DNA of 6,036 bases from assembly GCA_007118075.1 (NCBI GenBank), contig SKSH01000111.1, positions 1-6,036 of the forward strand. Direction: 5' to 3'. This DNA is from Halobacteriales archaeon (GTDB taxonomy: Archaea; Halobacteriota; Halobacteria; Halobacteriales; SKSH01). The position numbers were made by a program, and so were the translations under genes. The notes beneath the pieces are model-generated. The model saw only the letters and a program-made list of their open reading frames with translations. It did not search any database and had not been told where the DNA came from. Shown piece by piece: positions 1-5,588 of this stretch; position 1 is the first letter of the stretch, and each line of letters opens with the position of its first letter.

Positions 1-793
1 AGACAAGCTTGAAGCCGCTGAACATGAATCCAAGCAAGGCGACAGGAACGCCAATGTCGACCGCCGCAGGCTGCTCAAACGCCCTCGTGACCTCGAACGC
101 CGTGTAGAACAACGCGATGTAGAGGACGAACCAGCGGATATCGGGGCGACCAATCTGGATAGTTAGCGCTTGTGTGATGTCATTGAGGGTGAACCGATCC
201 TCGGGTCCGGATTGGGATTCCGGAAGTGTCGCAAGGACTCCCAACCCCAGTGCTGTCAGGAGCCCATTCGCGATGAACGGCAACGCTGGATCGAGGACGA
301 AGAGCAAGCCAGCGCTTGCGGTCGTGACTACCGAACCGAGCAGCAACACCGTCTCACCACGACCGCTGATTCTGGCGTACGAGTCGGATGCATCTCTCTC
401 GGAGAGGATGTTGTAGAGCCACGCCTCGCGTGCACCGGTGTCCATCGCCCACCCGAAGGCCCATAAAACGTACAACAGTGAGAAGGTCAACAGTGAGTGT
501 CCTAGCGGATAGAGCAACATCGCGAGGACAACCGTTGTCGTCCCAAGGAGCAGGCCATTGCGTGTCCCAATACGATCACCGATGTATCCACTGGGGATCT
601 GGAAGACGACGAGTGCGAAGAGGAACACCCCCTGTGTCAATGCGATCGCATCGAGGCCGAGACCCTGCCGTTCGATGTATAGGATGCCAACCGGGAGGAA
701 GAACCCGTTGTTGACGGTGAATCGATATCCGTAATACCTCCACCGCAGCCGTTGGTCGGCGTCAGGGTCGGTTAGCACCTTGAAATCAGGCAT
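1..793 (-). CDS. MFS transporter, N-terminal part (cut by left window edge)
   Basis: The minus strand is open without a stop from an ATG at 793 to the window edge, giving 264 whole codons of a hydrophobic protein. It reads as a major facilitator superfamily permease, a proton- or solute-coupled transporter of the cytoplasmic membrane. Predicted membrane helices lie at about residues 22-40, 50-70, 80-97, 101-120, 145-166, 170-191 and 220-238, with an eighth starting near 250. MFS motif A follows helix 2 at residues 69-79 (GYIGDRIGTRN), with the expected Asp73-Arg74 and basic residues. The start is fixed by an in-frame TGA six codons upstream and no other start between. The missing C-terminal part should hold the last four helices. 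The substrate cannot be told; drug or metabolite export is common in this family. It is divergent from the regulator at 1034, which may control it. Confidence 0.88.
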   Translation of the reverse strand, partial: MPDFKVLTDPDADQRLRWRYYGYRFTVNNGFFLPVGILYIERQGLGLDAIALTQGVFLFALVVFQIPSGYIGDRIGTRNGLLLGTTTVVLAMLLYPLGHSLLTFSLLYVLWAFGWAMDTGAREAWLYNILSERDASDSYARISGRGETVLLLGSVVTTASAGLLFVLDPALPFIANGLLTALGLGVLATLPESQSGPEDRFTLNDITQALTIQIGRPDIRWFVLYIALFYTAFEVTRAFEQPAAVDIGVPVALLGFMFSGFKLV

Positions 794-816
794 CGGACCC
801 TCGGCGAGATCGACTC

Positions 817-849
817 ATGTGTAATAGTACAAGATATCCAATATATCCA
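817..849 (-). promoter_or_regulatory. Candidate promoter of the MFS gene, with 9-base-spaced direct repeat
   Basis: On the minus strand two AT-rich elements precede the transporter ATG at 793. One is TACTATTA around 819-827, about 30 bases upstream, which would fit a leaderless transcript. The other is GATATATTGG around 839-848, about 50 bases upstream, which would give a leader of roughly 24 bases. On the plus strand the second element contains ATATCCA twice, at 834-840 and 843-849. Which element is used cannot be decided by reading. Confidence 0.4.
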
Positions 850-925
850 GCCGATAACATGTGAGCTATTGAAATTATTAGGTCCTAACGCAGCAAATAG
901 TTTCGCGGAAGATAATTATTGTAGT

Positions 926-940
926 ATACATTGTATGTAT
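926..940. promoter_or_regulatory. Perfect inverted repeat, candidate operator in the divergent region
   Basis: ATACAT-TGT-ATGTAT is a perfect 6-base inverted repeat with a 3-base centre. It lies in the AT-rich part of the divergent intergenic region, just upstream of a TATA-like element (GATAATAT, about 949-956). The motif ATTGTA or ATTGTT also recurs at 918, 930 and 939. The placement suits a dimeric winged-helix protein, most simply the regulator encoded at 1034. Binding is inferred, not shown. Confidence 0.4.
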
Positions 941-948
941 TGTTATCT

Positions 949-971
949 GATAATATTGGTCGGCTGGCCGA
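949..971 (+). promoter_or_regulatory. Candidate promoter of the regulator with inverted repeat between TATA and start site
   Basis: GATAATAT at 949-956 is TATA-like and would put transcription start near 980, giving a leader of about 54 bases before the ATG at 1034. Directly downstream, 960-971 is a perfect inverted repeat (TCGGC-TG-GCCGA). A protein bound there would block the start site, so it is a possible repressor operator. The promoter call rests on position and AT content only. Confidence 0.4.
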
Positions 972-1015
972 AGTAGAGAAGATACGTCTCGATGGGCAGA
1001 ATGGCTTTGGTCATC

Positions 1016-1023
1016 GAGGAGGT
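1016..1023 (+). promoter_or_regulatory. Shine-Dalgarno sequence deciding the regulator start
   Basis: GAGGAGGT is a strong match to the archaeal anti-Shine-Dalgarno sequence and ends 10 bases before the ATG at 1034. It lies inside the longer reading frame that could begin at 992 or 1001, so it favours 1034 as the true start. A ribosome site is notable here because several neighbouring genes look leaderless. Confidence 0.6.
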
Positions 1024-1033
1024 ATCGCCTGGA

Positions 1034-1927
1034 ATGGACACACAGGACCAGGACGTGCCTGATGCTGCCACGGCCGCCTCGAAATCGTTCAAGATGGTGG
1101 GCAATCAGATCAGGGCACAGATTCTCCAGGCACTCGGGGATGCCAGGGGACCACAAGATGCCCCTCCAGTATTGTCATTTTCCAAGCTCCGGGACGTTGT
1201 TTCTAGTGAGATCGACAGCGGCCTGTTCAACTACCACCTTCAGCAACTCGTCGGTCACTACGTTCACCATTCGGACGAGGGCTACCAGATGCGTCCAGCT
1301 GGAATGTTGCTGTATCGGACCATCCAGGCTGGGACGATTACCGGAGAGCTCACCATCGAGGCATTCTCCATCGGTGTCGACTGCTATCGGTGTGGTGGCC
1401 ACATCGAGGCAAATTCGTCGTTCGGAGAATTCTGGATACAATGCACCGACTGTGATACGTTCTACGACATGGTGATGGCGCCGCCGAGGGGAATCGAAAC
1501 CACAGACACCGACGAGCTATTGACTCGGCTTGATCAGTACAACCGCCACAAGCACGTGGCATACCTGCGTGGCATCTGTCCGATTTGCATGAGTCCTGTC
1601 GAGCAGGACCTCAAACAGGTCGATGCTGAGCCGTACAATCGGGCTCACACCAGGCAAGTCCATATCCACTGGTCTTGTCACCACTGTGGAAACCGACGAT
1701 TCGCCTCACTGGGGATGGCCCTCCTCGAGACGCCTGCTGTGATCTCACTACTCGAGAAGGCGAGAATCGATCCAACCGAACGGACCGTCTGGGAGTTCGA
1801 GTGGGCCATGACCGACCACACCTTGGAGGTTGTCTCAGAGGATCCTTCGGTCTTCTCGATCGATATCGAGGCCGATGGCAACTTCACGACACTGCGCATC
1901 AGCGATGACCTGCAGGTGCTCTCCTAA
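1034..1927 (+). CDS. ArsR-like winged-helix transcriptional regulator with two zinc ribbons
   Basis: This 297-residue acidic cytoplasmic protein is a probable DNA-binding regulator. Residues about 16-95 form a winged helix of the ArsR-like type; the stretch near 59-72 (SEIDSGLFNYHLQQL region) resembles the recognition helix of haloarchaeal members. The C-terminal two thirds carry four CxxC knuckles: C117/C120 with C137/C140, and C182/C185 with C215/C218, which look like two zinc ribbons. The organisation matches haloarchaeal proteins that I recall as DUF7347 plus DUF7351; this is from memory. Met1 is placed at 1034 because of the Shine-Dalgarno sequence and because the family-like sequence begins there; the frame is open back to 992 (311 residues). 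The gene is divergent from the MFS transporter, with inverted repeats between them, so autoregulation and control of the transporter are likely but inferred. The ligand is unknown; the ribbons may be structural. Confidence 0.87.
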   Translation: MDTQDQDVPDAATAASKSFKMVGNQIRAQILQALGDARGPQDAPPVLSFSKLRDVVSSEIDSGLFNYHLQQLVGHYVHHSDEGYQMRPAGMLLYRTIQAGTITGELTIEAFSIGVDCYRCGGHIEANSSFGEFWIQCTDCDTFYDMVMAPPRGIETTDTDELLTRLDQYNRHKHVAYLRGICPICMSPVEQDLKQVDAEPYNRAHTRQVHIHWSCHHCGNRRFASLGMALLETPAVISLLEKARIDPTERTVWEFEWAMTDHTLEVVSEDPSVFSIDIEADGNFTTLRISDDLQVLS

Positions 1928-1954
1928 GCGATGACCCGATTAGAGACGATGCTG

Positions 1955-1983
1955 GGTGATCGGTAGGATCAACCACGCTTTTT
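1955..1983 (+). terminator. Candidate terminator after the regulator
   Basis: GGTGATC at 1955-1961 can pair with GATCAACC at 1967-1974 with one bulged base, and a five-T tract follows at 1979-1983. This lies 28 bases after the regulator stop codon. Archaeal termination depends mainly on T tracts, so the tract matters more than the hairpin. The stem is short, and support is moderate. Confidence 0.4.
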
Positions 1984-2126
1984 GGGTAATACTCAGTCCA
2001 GATTCTTGCGACCGCACGGTGGAGAATCGTGTATGAGATGGCAGTAGATCATAGAAATCGAACCGTTCGGAGTTGGCTCTAAAGCCTATATTGGAGTAAT
2101 ATCCGGCATTAGAACGCGGAGTAAGA

Positions 2127-2200
2127 TGCCGCCTCCCCGATTTGAACGGGGGACAACTCGATCTTCAGTCGAGCGCTCTCCCAGTCTGAGCTAAGGCGGC
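2127..2200 (-). tRNA. tRNA-Phe (anticodon GAA)
   Basis: Read on the minus strand, the 74-base sequence folds into a complete cloverleaf. The 7-bp acceptor stem GCCGCCT/AGGCGGC pairs perfectly. The D arm is GCTC/GAGC with a 9-base loop. The anticodon stem CTCGA/TCGAG encloses loop CTGAAGA. A five-base variable loop follows, then the T arm CCCCG/CGGGG with loop TTCAAAT. The anticodon GAA lies at 2164-2166. The discriminator base is A at 2127, and CCA is not encoded. No intron is present. The gene stands alone, with no neighbouring RNA gene. Reading frames that cross it are not real. Confidence 0.97.
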
Positions 2201-2227
2201 TCGCGTCCGTGAGGTAGCCGAATCGAC

Positions 2228-2233
2228 AAAAAA
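2228..2233 (-). promoter_or_regulatory. Possible box A of the tRNA-Phe gene
   Basis: On the minus strand a run of six T (CTTTTTTGTCG context) is centred about 30 bases upstream of the tRNA 5' end. That is the expected place for an archaeal TATA/box A element. It is not a good consensus match, so the call rests mainly on position. Confidence 0.35.
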
Positions 2234-2375
2234 GGATTTCGATTGGGGTGACCGATGAACGTCCATCACCGGGGTCGAGAAGCTGGGTTGCAAAGAGCAC
2301 CGGTATCATTCGCTATCATACAAGTCTCTCATCGGAGCAGATGGGCTGGACTGACCAACTGCATATTGATTGTTG

Positions 2376-2405
2376 CTCATGACAAACACTCATGACCGGG
2401 GTCAT
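2376..2405 (+). promoter_or_regulatory. Repeat cluster upstream of the cupin promoter, candidate operator
   Basis: CTCATGAC occurs twice, at 2376-2383 and 2389-2396, 13 bases apart. The second copy runs into a perfect inverted repeat at 2392-2405 (ATGACC-GG-GGTCAT). The cluster ends about 27 bases upstream of the cupin TATA-like element. That is a usual position for an activator or a repressor acting just upstream of the basal promoter. No binding protein can be named. Confidence 0.4.
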
Positions 2406-2431
2406 CCGCCTCCAGATCATCACAACGAACG

Positions 2432-2438
2432 TTAATTT
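2432..2438 (+). promoter_or_regulatory. TATA-like element of the cupin gene
   Basis: TTAATTT lies 24-30 bases before the GTG start at 2462. This is the spacing expected for a leaderless haloarchaeal transcript, in which transcription begins at or next to the start codon. No Shine-Dalgarno sequence precedes the GTG, which agrees with a leaderless message. Confidence 0.5.
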
Positions 2439-2461
2439 GGCCGGACATCGATCAGACGAGT

Positions 2462-2812
2462 GTGGACTACGTACTCGTCGATCCGAACGAGGTGGAGCAA
2501 TGGGATGACCGACCCATTGATGTCCGTTCGCTCAGCAACCAAGCTGGATTAACCCCACACGATGCACCACTCGGTCTCCGACTCTACTGCGCACAGCCTG
2601 GAGACCAGCTTCCGCTTCGCTATCACGGTCACACAGAACAGGTTGAGGTATTCTTCGTGCTCGACGGCGAACTCCATGTCGAGACCCCCGACGGAGACAT
2701 CATCGTCGGCCGAGAACAGGCACTATTCATCCATCCTGGAAACCCACACCGTGCCCATAATCCGACTGACGCCACCGCTGAGGTTCGAGTCCTTGCGATC
2801 GGGGCACCATGA
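2462..2812 (+). CDS. Small single-domain cupin protein
   Basis: This 116-residue protein has one cupin beta-barrel. Cupin motif 1 is at residues 55-69: H55, H57, E62 and G69 in the pattern HxH, four residues, E, six residues, G. Motif 2 is at about 83-100: G83, P92, G93, H96 and N100. H55, H57, E62 and H96 form a complete predicted metal site. The protein resembles a common haloarchaeal cupin family of unknown substrate; enzymatic and sugar- or metal-binding roles are all possible. It starts with GTG at a leaderless-looking promoter. Its end is odd: after the TGA at 2810-2812 the same frame continues for ten codons (TDDAYPFQVD) to a second TGA at 2843-2845. That tail resembles the usual C-terminus as I remember the family, so the protein may be shortened by a nonsense change. 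The barrel itself is complete. Confidence 0.88.
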   Translation: MDYVLVDPNEVEQWDDRPIDVRSLSNQAGLTPHDAPLGLRLYCAQPGDQLPLRYHGHTEQVEVFFVLDGELHVETPDGDIIVGREQALFIHPGNPHRAHNPTDATAEVRVLAIGAP

Positions 2813-2948
2813 ACTGATGACGCATACCCCTTTCAGGTGGATTGAGCCAGGCAGTAGGAAGATGGGTCTCACCCAACCGCAGACTGCTTCATTCCAGGAG
2901 ATTGCAGGTCGTCGCTGGGGTTTTCACCATGCCACGTGAACGATCTGT

Positions 2949-3389
2949 ATGACCAACAGTTTCACCGGTGTCGTCATCTTCGATGGTGATTGTCCGGTTT
3001 GCTCTCGAACAGCCGGTGTCATCAGACGGATGGATGACGTCGGGATCATCTCGTGGGGAGACGAGCGGGCGCAGGCGTTCCTCGATGCCGAGTTCGACGA
3101 CATCCCGTTCTCGCTCGTGTTCGCAGACATTGAGGGGGAAACGATCTACATTGGAGAGGCGGCGGCGCGAGTGCTCTCCGAACGAGCTGGTGTCCCGTCG
3201 ATGGTCTCCACGTTCCTCGAGGACCACTACCACACCATGGCGACGGCGCTCCAACGGACCGTCGGTAGTGGGGTTGACCCAGATCCGGTCGGTGGACGCT
3301 TCGAACTCACCGCTCGAAAAGCGTATGAATCGATGGCATCGAGGGCCGTTTCGGTCGACAGCGACACTGAGAAGACAATTGATCCGTAG
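2949..3389 (+). CDS. DCC-family (DUF393) thiol-disulfide oxidoreductase-like protein
   Basis: The 146-residue acidic protein opens with the hallmark of the DUF393 or DCC family: a beta-strand followed by DGDCPVC at residues 12-18, giving a C15-x2-C18 pair in a thioredoxin-like setting. The family is often called a predicted thiol-disulfide oxidoreductase, but the reaction and partner are not established for most members. No signal peptide or membrane segment is seen, so it should be cytoplasmic. Length is typical. The ATG at 2949 is the only possible start, because an in-frame TGA lies at 2937-2939 with no start codon between. No convincing Shine-Dalgarno or TATA element precedes it. It follows the cupin on the same strand after 136 bases, so co-transcription is possible but unproven. 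It converges on the minus-strand gene ending at 3450. Confidence 0.88.
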   Translation: MTNSFTGVVIFDGDCPVCSRTAGVIRRMDDVGIISWGDERAQAFLDAEFDDIPFSLVFADIEGETIYIGEAAARVLSERAGVPSMVSTFLEDHYHTMATALQRTVGSGVDPDPVGGRFELTARKAYESMASRAVSVDSDTEKTIDP

Positions 3390-3449
3390 GTTATGTACCG
3401 AATTTCGTCAGCGGGAGCGATTGTCAGAGTTACCAGTTGTTCACCAGAT

Positions 3450-4442
3450 TCATCGGCCACCTGGTGGTCCATTGGGGGGACCACCAGCAGGTGGACCACC
3501 TACTGGCCCATGAAGCATATTGGAAGCCCGTTGGGCGTACTCGTTGGCAGTGACGGCATGTTCAACGGCCGCAACCGCTAGCTCGTTCGCCTCGGTCTCG
3601 TTGCCATCTGCGAGTTCCGCTCGGGCATCATCGAGTAATATGTTGGCTTCTTCTATGGAGGTTGTCGCATTCCCGAGATACACCCATACCTCGTCAGGGA
3701 CCTCCTCGGCCGGACTTCGGTCCGTGGCGTTGAGCCGCTCTGCACGGTCGGTTACCCGTTCGATGGATCGATTGGTTTGATCGATCCAATGAGCCGCCCG
3801 GTCGATCGATCGGTTTGCATCATCGAACCTGAGCACCTGATCGACCATCCGATCGCTCGCAGAGGGCCGCTCAGGTGAGGCGTTACCGACGTTTGGTCCA
3901 GCGATACTCCTGGCGATATCTCGAACCTCGTGTCCACCGAGCTCACTCGCGTTTGCCCTGAGGAGTTCGATTGCGGTCACGTTGATACCACGTTCGTCAA
4001 GCAGTTCTGCTGGTATGCCCATGGTGGCATTCATCGCCACGCCTGAGGTCCGGACGATCGACTGTCGTTCTACTTCCAACTTGGCGAGCTCAGCTCTGAA
4101 CTCACCTGTTGAGATCTCACCTGCTTCATGACGGGCCTCAAGATCGCTCAACCGTACTTCCAGCTCGCTGACGTTCCCAGTGTTGCGTTCTATCCGTTCG
4201 GCGATGAGATCGGCAAGTGTGTCCATATCATCATCTGCAGCGGCGGCTGCGATCGCCTGTCCGAACCCACGTTCATCGATATCGGTACCAATTTCAGCCT
4301 CTTGAGCACTCATGCTCCCAGCCAATCGCTCACCAGGTGCGATATCATCCGAGTCATCGTCATCGGCGGCGACAACCGGGATGATCATCATACTGGCGAC
4401 GACCACGGCGATCACGAGCAGCGTGATATGATAACGGTTCAT
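3450..4442 (-). CDS. Exported acidic protein rich in N-glycosylation sequons (DUF7096-like)
   Basis: This 330-residue protein starts with a signal peptide: basic MNRYH, a hydrophobic core at residues 7-25, and likely cleavage after VVA before a run of Asp. The mature part is acidic and largely alpha-helical, with probable coiled-coil segments near 75-130, 195-240 and 262-308. It holds ten N-x-S/T sequons (N90, 138, 154, 164, 187, 210, 224, 238, 258, 281). It ends in a Gly/Pro-rich tail (312-329). No second membrane span is seen, so it is secreted or surface-associated. The architecture recalls haloarchaeal proteins I know as DUF7096, often next to a membrane winged-helix protein as here; function unknown. 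The frame is open to an ATG at 4571 that overlaps the upstream stop, and another ATG lies at 4460. I prefer 4442: it gives a normal signal peptide and sits 29 bases after a TATA-like element. The extra 43 residues would be basic and lie over two hairpins. Confidence 0.82.
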   Translation of the reverse strand: MNRYHITLLVIAVVVASMMIIPVVAADDDDSDDIAPGERLAGSMSAQEAEIGTDIDERGFGQAIAAAAADDDMDTLADLIAERIERNTGNVSELEVRLSDLEARHEAGEISTGEFRAELAKLEVERQSIVRTSGVAMNATMGIPAELLDERGINVTAIELLRANASELGGHEVRDIARSIAGPNVGNASPERPSASDRMVDQVLRFDDANRSIDRAAHWIDQTNRSIERVTDRAERLNATDRSPAEEVPDEVWVYLGNATTSIEEANILLDDARAELADGNETEANELAVAAVEHAVTANEYAQRASNMLHGPVGGPPAGGPPNGPPGGR

Positions 4443-4467
4443 CGAACGGATACAGCCCATTGTTGCA

Positions 4468-4473
4468 CTAATA
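4468..4473 (-). promoter_or_regulatory. TATA-like element of the exported protein gene
   Basis: Read on the minus strand, TATTAG within GGGTATTAGTGC is centred about 29 bases before the ATG at 4442. This is right for a leaderless haloarchaeal transcript and supports 4442 as the start. It implies that the exported protein can be expressed independently of the upstream regulator gene. Confidence 0.45.
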
Positions 4474-4480
4474 CCCAAGA

Positions 4481-4535
4481 GAAACTCACGCTGATTTTCG
4501 CCGGATTTCAGCTGAGTTTCCCTCGTTTTCGAGGG
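4481..4535 (-). other. Two adjacent RNA hairpins in the spacer between the two minus-strand genes
   Basis: In the minus-strand transcript the first element, 4535-4520, is a perfect 6-bp stem with an A4 loop (CCCTCG-AAAA-CGAGGG). The second, 4520-4481, pairs GAAACTCA plus GCTGA with TCAGC plus TGAGTTTC: 13 base pairs with one bulged G at 4489 and a 13-base loop. The two stems share base 4520. They lie after the stop codon of the membrane regulator (4568) and before the TATA-like element of the next gene. Possible roles are a transcript end, a processing or stability element, or a regulatory structure. The strong pairing argues against this stretch being coding. Confidence 0.55.
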
Positions 4536-4567
4536 CTTCCGAGCATGATGTGAGGTTCGGGGGTGTT

Positions 4568-5566
4568 TCATGACGATTCTTCCTCCTCCGGCAGCCTGAG
4601 TACATTCTCGCGCCCGAGTCGGAACGCCTCTAAATCATCCGATTCACGGAGATTGCCGACCACCTTGCTGGTTTTCGCTGCCGTCCATCCGAGTGCTTCT
4701 GCTACCTCAGCTTGCTTCATCCTGCCGCCGTGATTGTGAACGAGTTGGAGGACTTGCTCCTCGTTGCTGAGGAGCTCATCGGGAGTCTCATCTGAGGCTA
4801 TCGGACTATCAGCACCAGTGTCACGCTTCCGCCAGACGTACCAGCCCCCAGCGGTAAGCAAGAGCACCACACCGACAAGGACACCGGTGATGAGGAACAT
4901 CGATGAATCATCATCGACAGGGGTCACCTCGATGTCGCTACTAATGGTGATGCGAGGTTCATCAAGATCGAAATCCGTCGGTCCCGACCAACTTACCAAC
5001 GTATCCTCCGTGCGGTCTGGGGTTGGATCAGCGTGTACGAGTCCATACTCGCCTGGCCAAGTGACCGTGAGCGTCATCTCCTCTGTGAGGAACAGACCAC
5101 TGAGGGCATCTCCTGCATGGATCTCGGGGCCATCAACGATGGCGAAGGCGGTCCAGTCGAATGTGTATGAAACCAATCCAAACTGTCTATCGCCAATCAA
5201 CCTCGTATCGGTCGAGACCGAGAGATCCTCCATCGCCATGTCACGGTCAGTGGCGGAAGATGCATCATCCACAACTGGACCAAATCGCTCCTCAAACCGC
5301 TGAAGATAGGATTCCTCATTCTCGCTGATCTCCGCTGCCAGCTCATCGAAAGCATCCCGGTCGGACTGGGTATCGAGGGCGAGACGGTACTCCATTGAGA
5401 GGGCAGCATCGCCACCTGGTTGCAACGCAATGGAAAGTTGGATGGCATCGGCCTCATCCTCTGGGGAGTCCTCCTGAGCGGTAACCGAAGGGACAACCGC
5501 GACTGCTGTTGCGGTGAGCAACACCACGACGAGCACCGCTCCGATGACCTGTCGATACGTAGTCAC
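4568..5566 (-). CDS. Membrane-anchored winged-helix regulator with extracytoplasmic domain (DUF7345/DUF7343-like)
   Basis: The 332-residue protein starts with a signal peptide or anchor (residues 6-30, ending VTA-QE). An acidic, beta-rich extracytoplasmic domain follows at about 40-210. One membrane span lies at 223-245 and is followed by basic WRKR. A short linker leads to a cytoplasmic winged helix at about 265-326. This topology suggests a one-component sensor: an outside signal passes through a single span to a DNA-binding domain. I recall such haloarchaeal proteins as DUF7345 (outer) plus DUF7343 (winged helix); the names are from memory. The start is GTG at 5566, about 26 bases after a TATA-like CTTAACA, with no Shine-Dalgarno sequence. 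The outer domain has no N-x-S/T sequon, unlike the next gene product. It lies upstream of that exported protein on the same strand, so the two probably act together. The ligand and target promoters are unknown. Confidence 0.85.
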   Translation of the reverse strand: MTTYRQVIGAVLVVVLLTATAVAVVPSVTAQEDSPEDEADAIQLSIALQPGGDAALSMEYRLALDTQSDRDAFDELAAEISENEESYLQRFEERFGPVVDDASSATDRDMAMEDLSVSTDTRLIGDRQFGLVSYTFDWTAFAIVDGPEIHAGDALSGLFLTEEMTLTVTWPGEYGLVHADPTPDRTEDTLVSWSGPTDFDLDEPRITISSDIEVTPVDDDSSMFLITGVLVGVVLLLTAGGWYVWRKRDTGADSPIASDETPDELLSNEEQVLQLVHNHGGRMKQAEVAEALGWTAAKTSKVVGNLRESDDLEAFRLGRENVLRLPEEEESS

Positions 5567-5588
5567 TATGAGGGTACAGTCCGTTCGT

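Noticed and set aside
2109..2309. A 66-codon minus-strand open frame across the tRNA-Phe region
   Set aside because: It runs through the whole tRNA gene and has no recognisable protein features, so it is chance coding.
2127..2413. Possible attachment-site duplication of the tRNA-Phe 3' end
   Set aside because: The only partial match seen (CCGCCTCC near 2406-2413) is eight bases and on its own is not meaningful.
2968..3513. A 181-codon plus-strand frame over the DCC gene and the 3' end of the exported-protein gene
   Set aside because: Its Ser/Arg-rich translation is typical of an out-of-frame shadow, and the DCC frame has a clear family motif.
3452..3515. GGTGG/CCACC repeats that could be read as a small tandem repeat array
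   Set aside because: They are simply the codons of the Gly/Pro-rich C-terminal tail of the exported protein.
4443..4571. N-terminal extension of the exported protein to the ATG at 4571
   Set aside because: The extension is basic, lies over strong hairpins and a TATA-like element, and would put 43 residues before a normal signal peptide. An ATGA overlap by itself can be chance.
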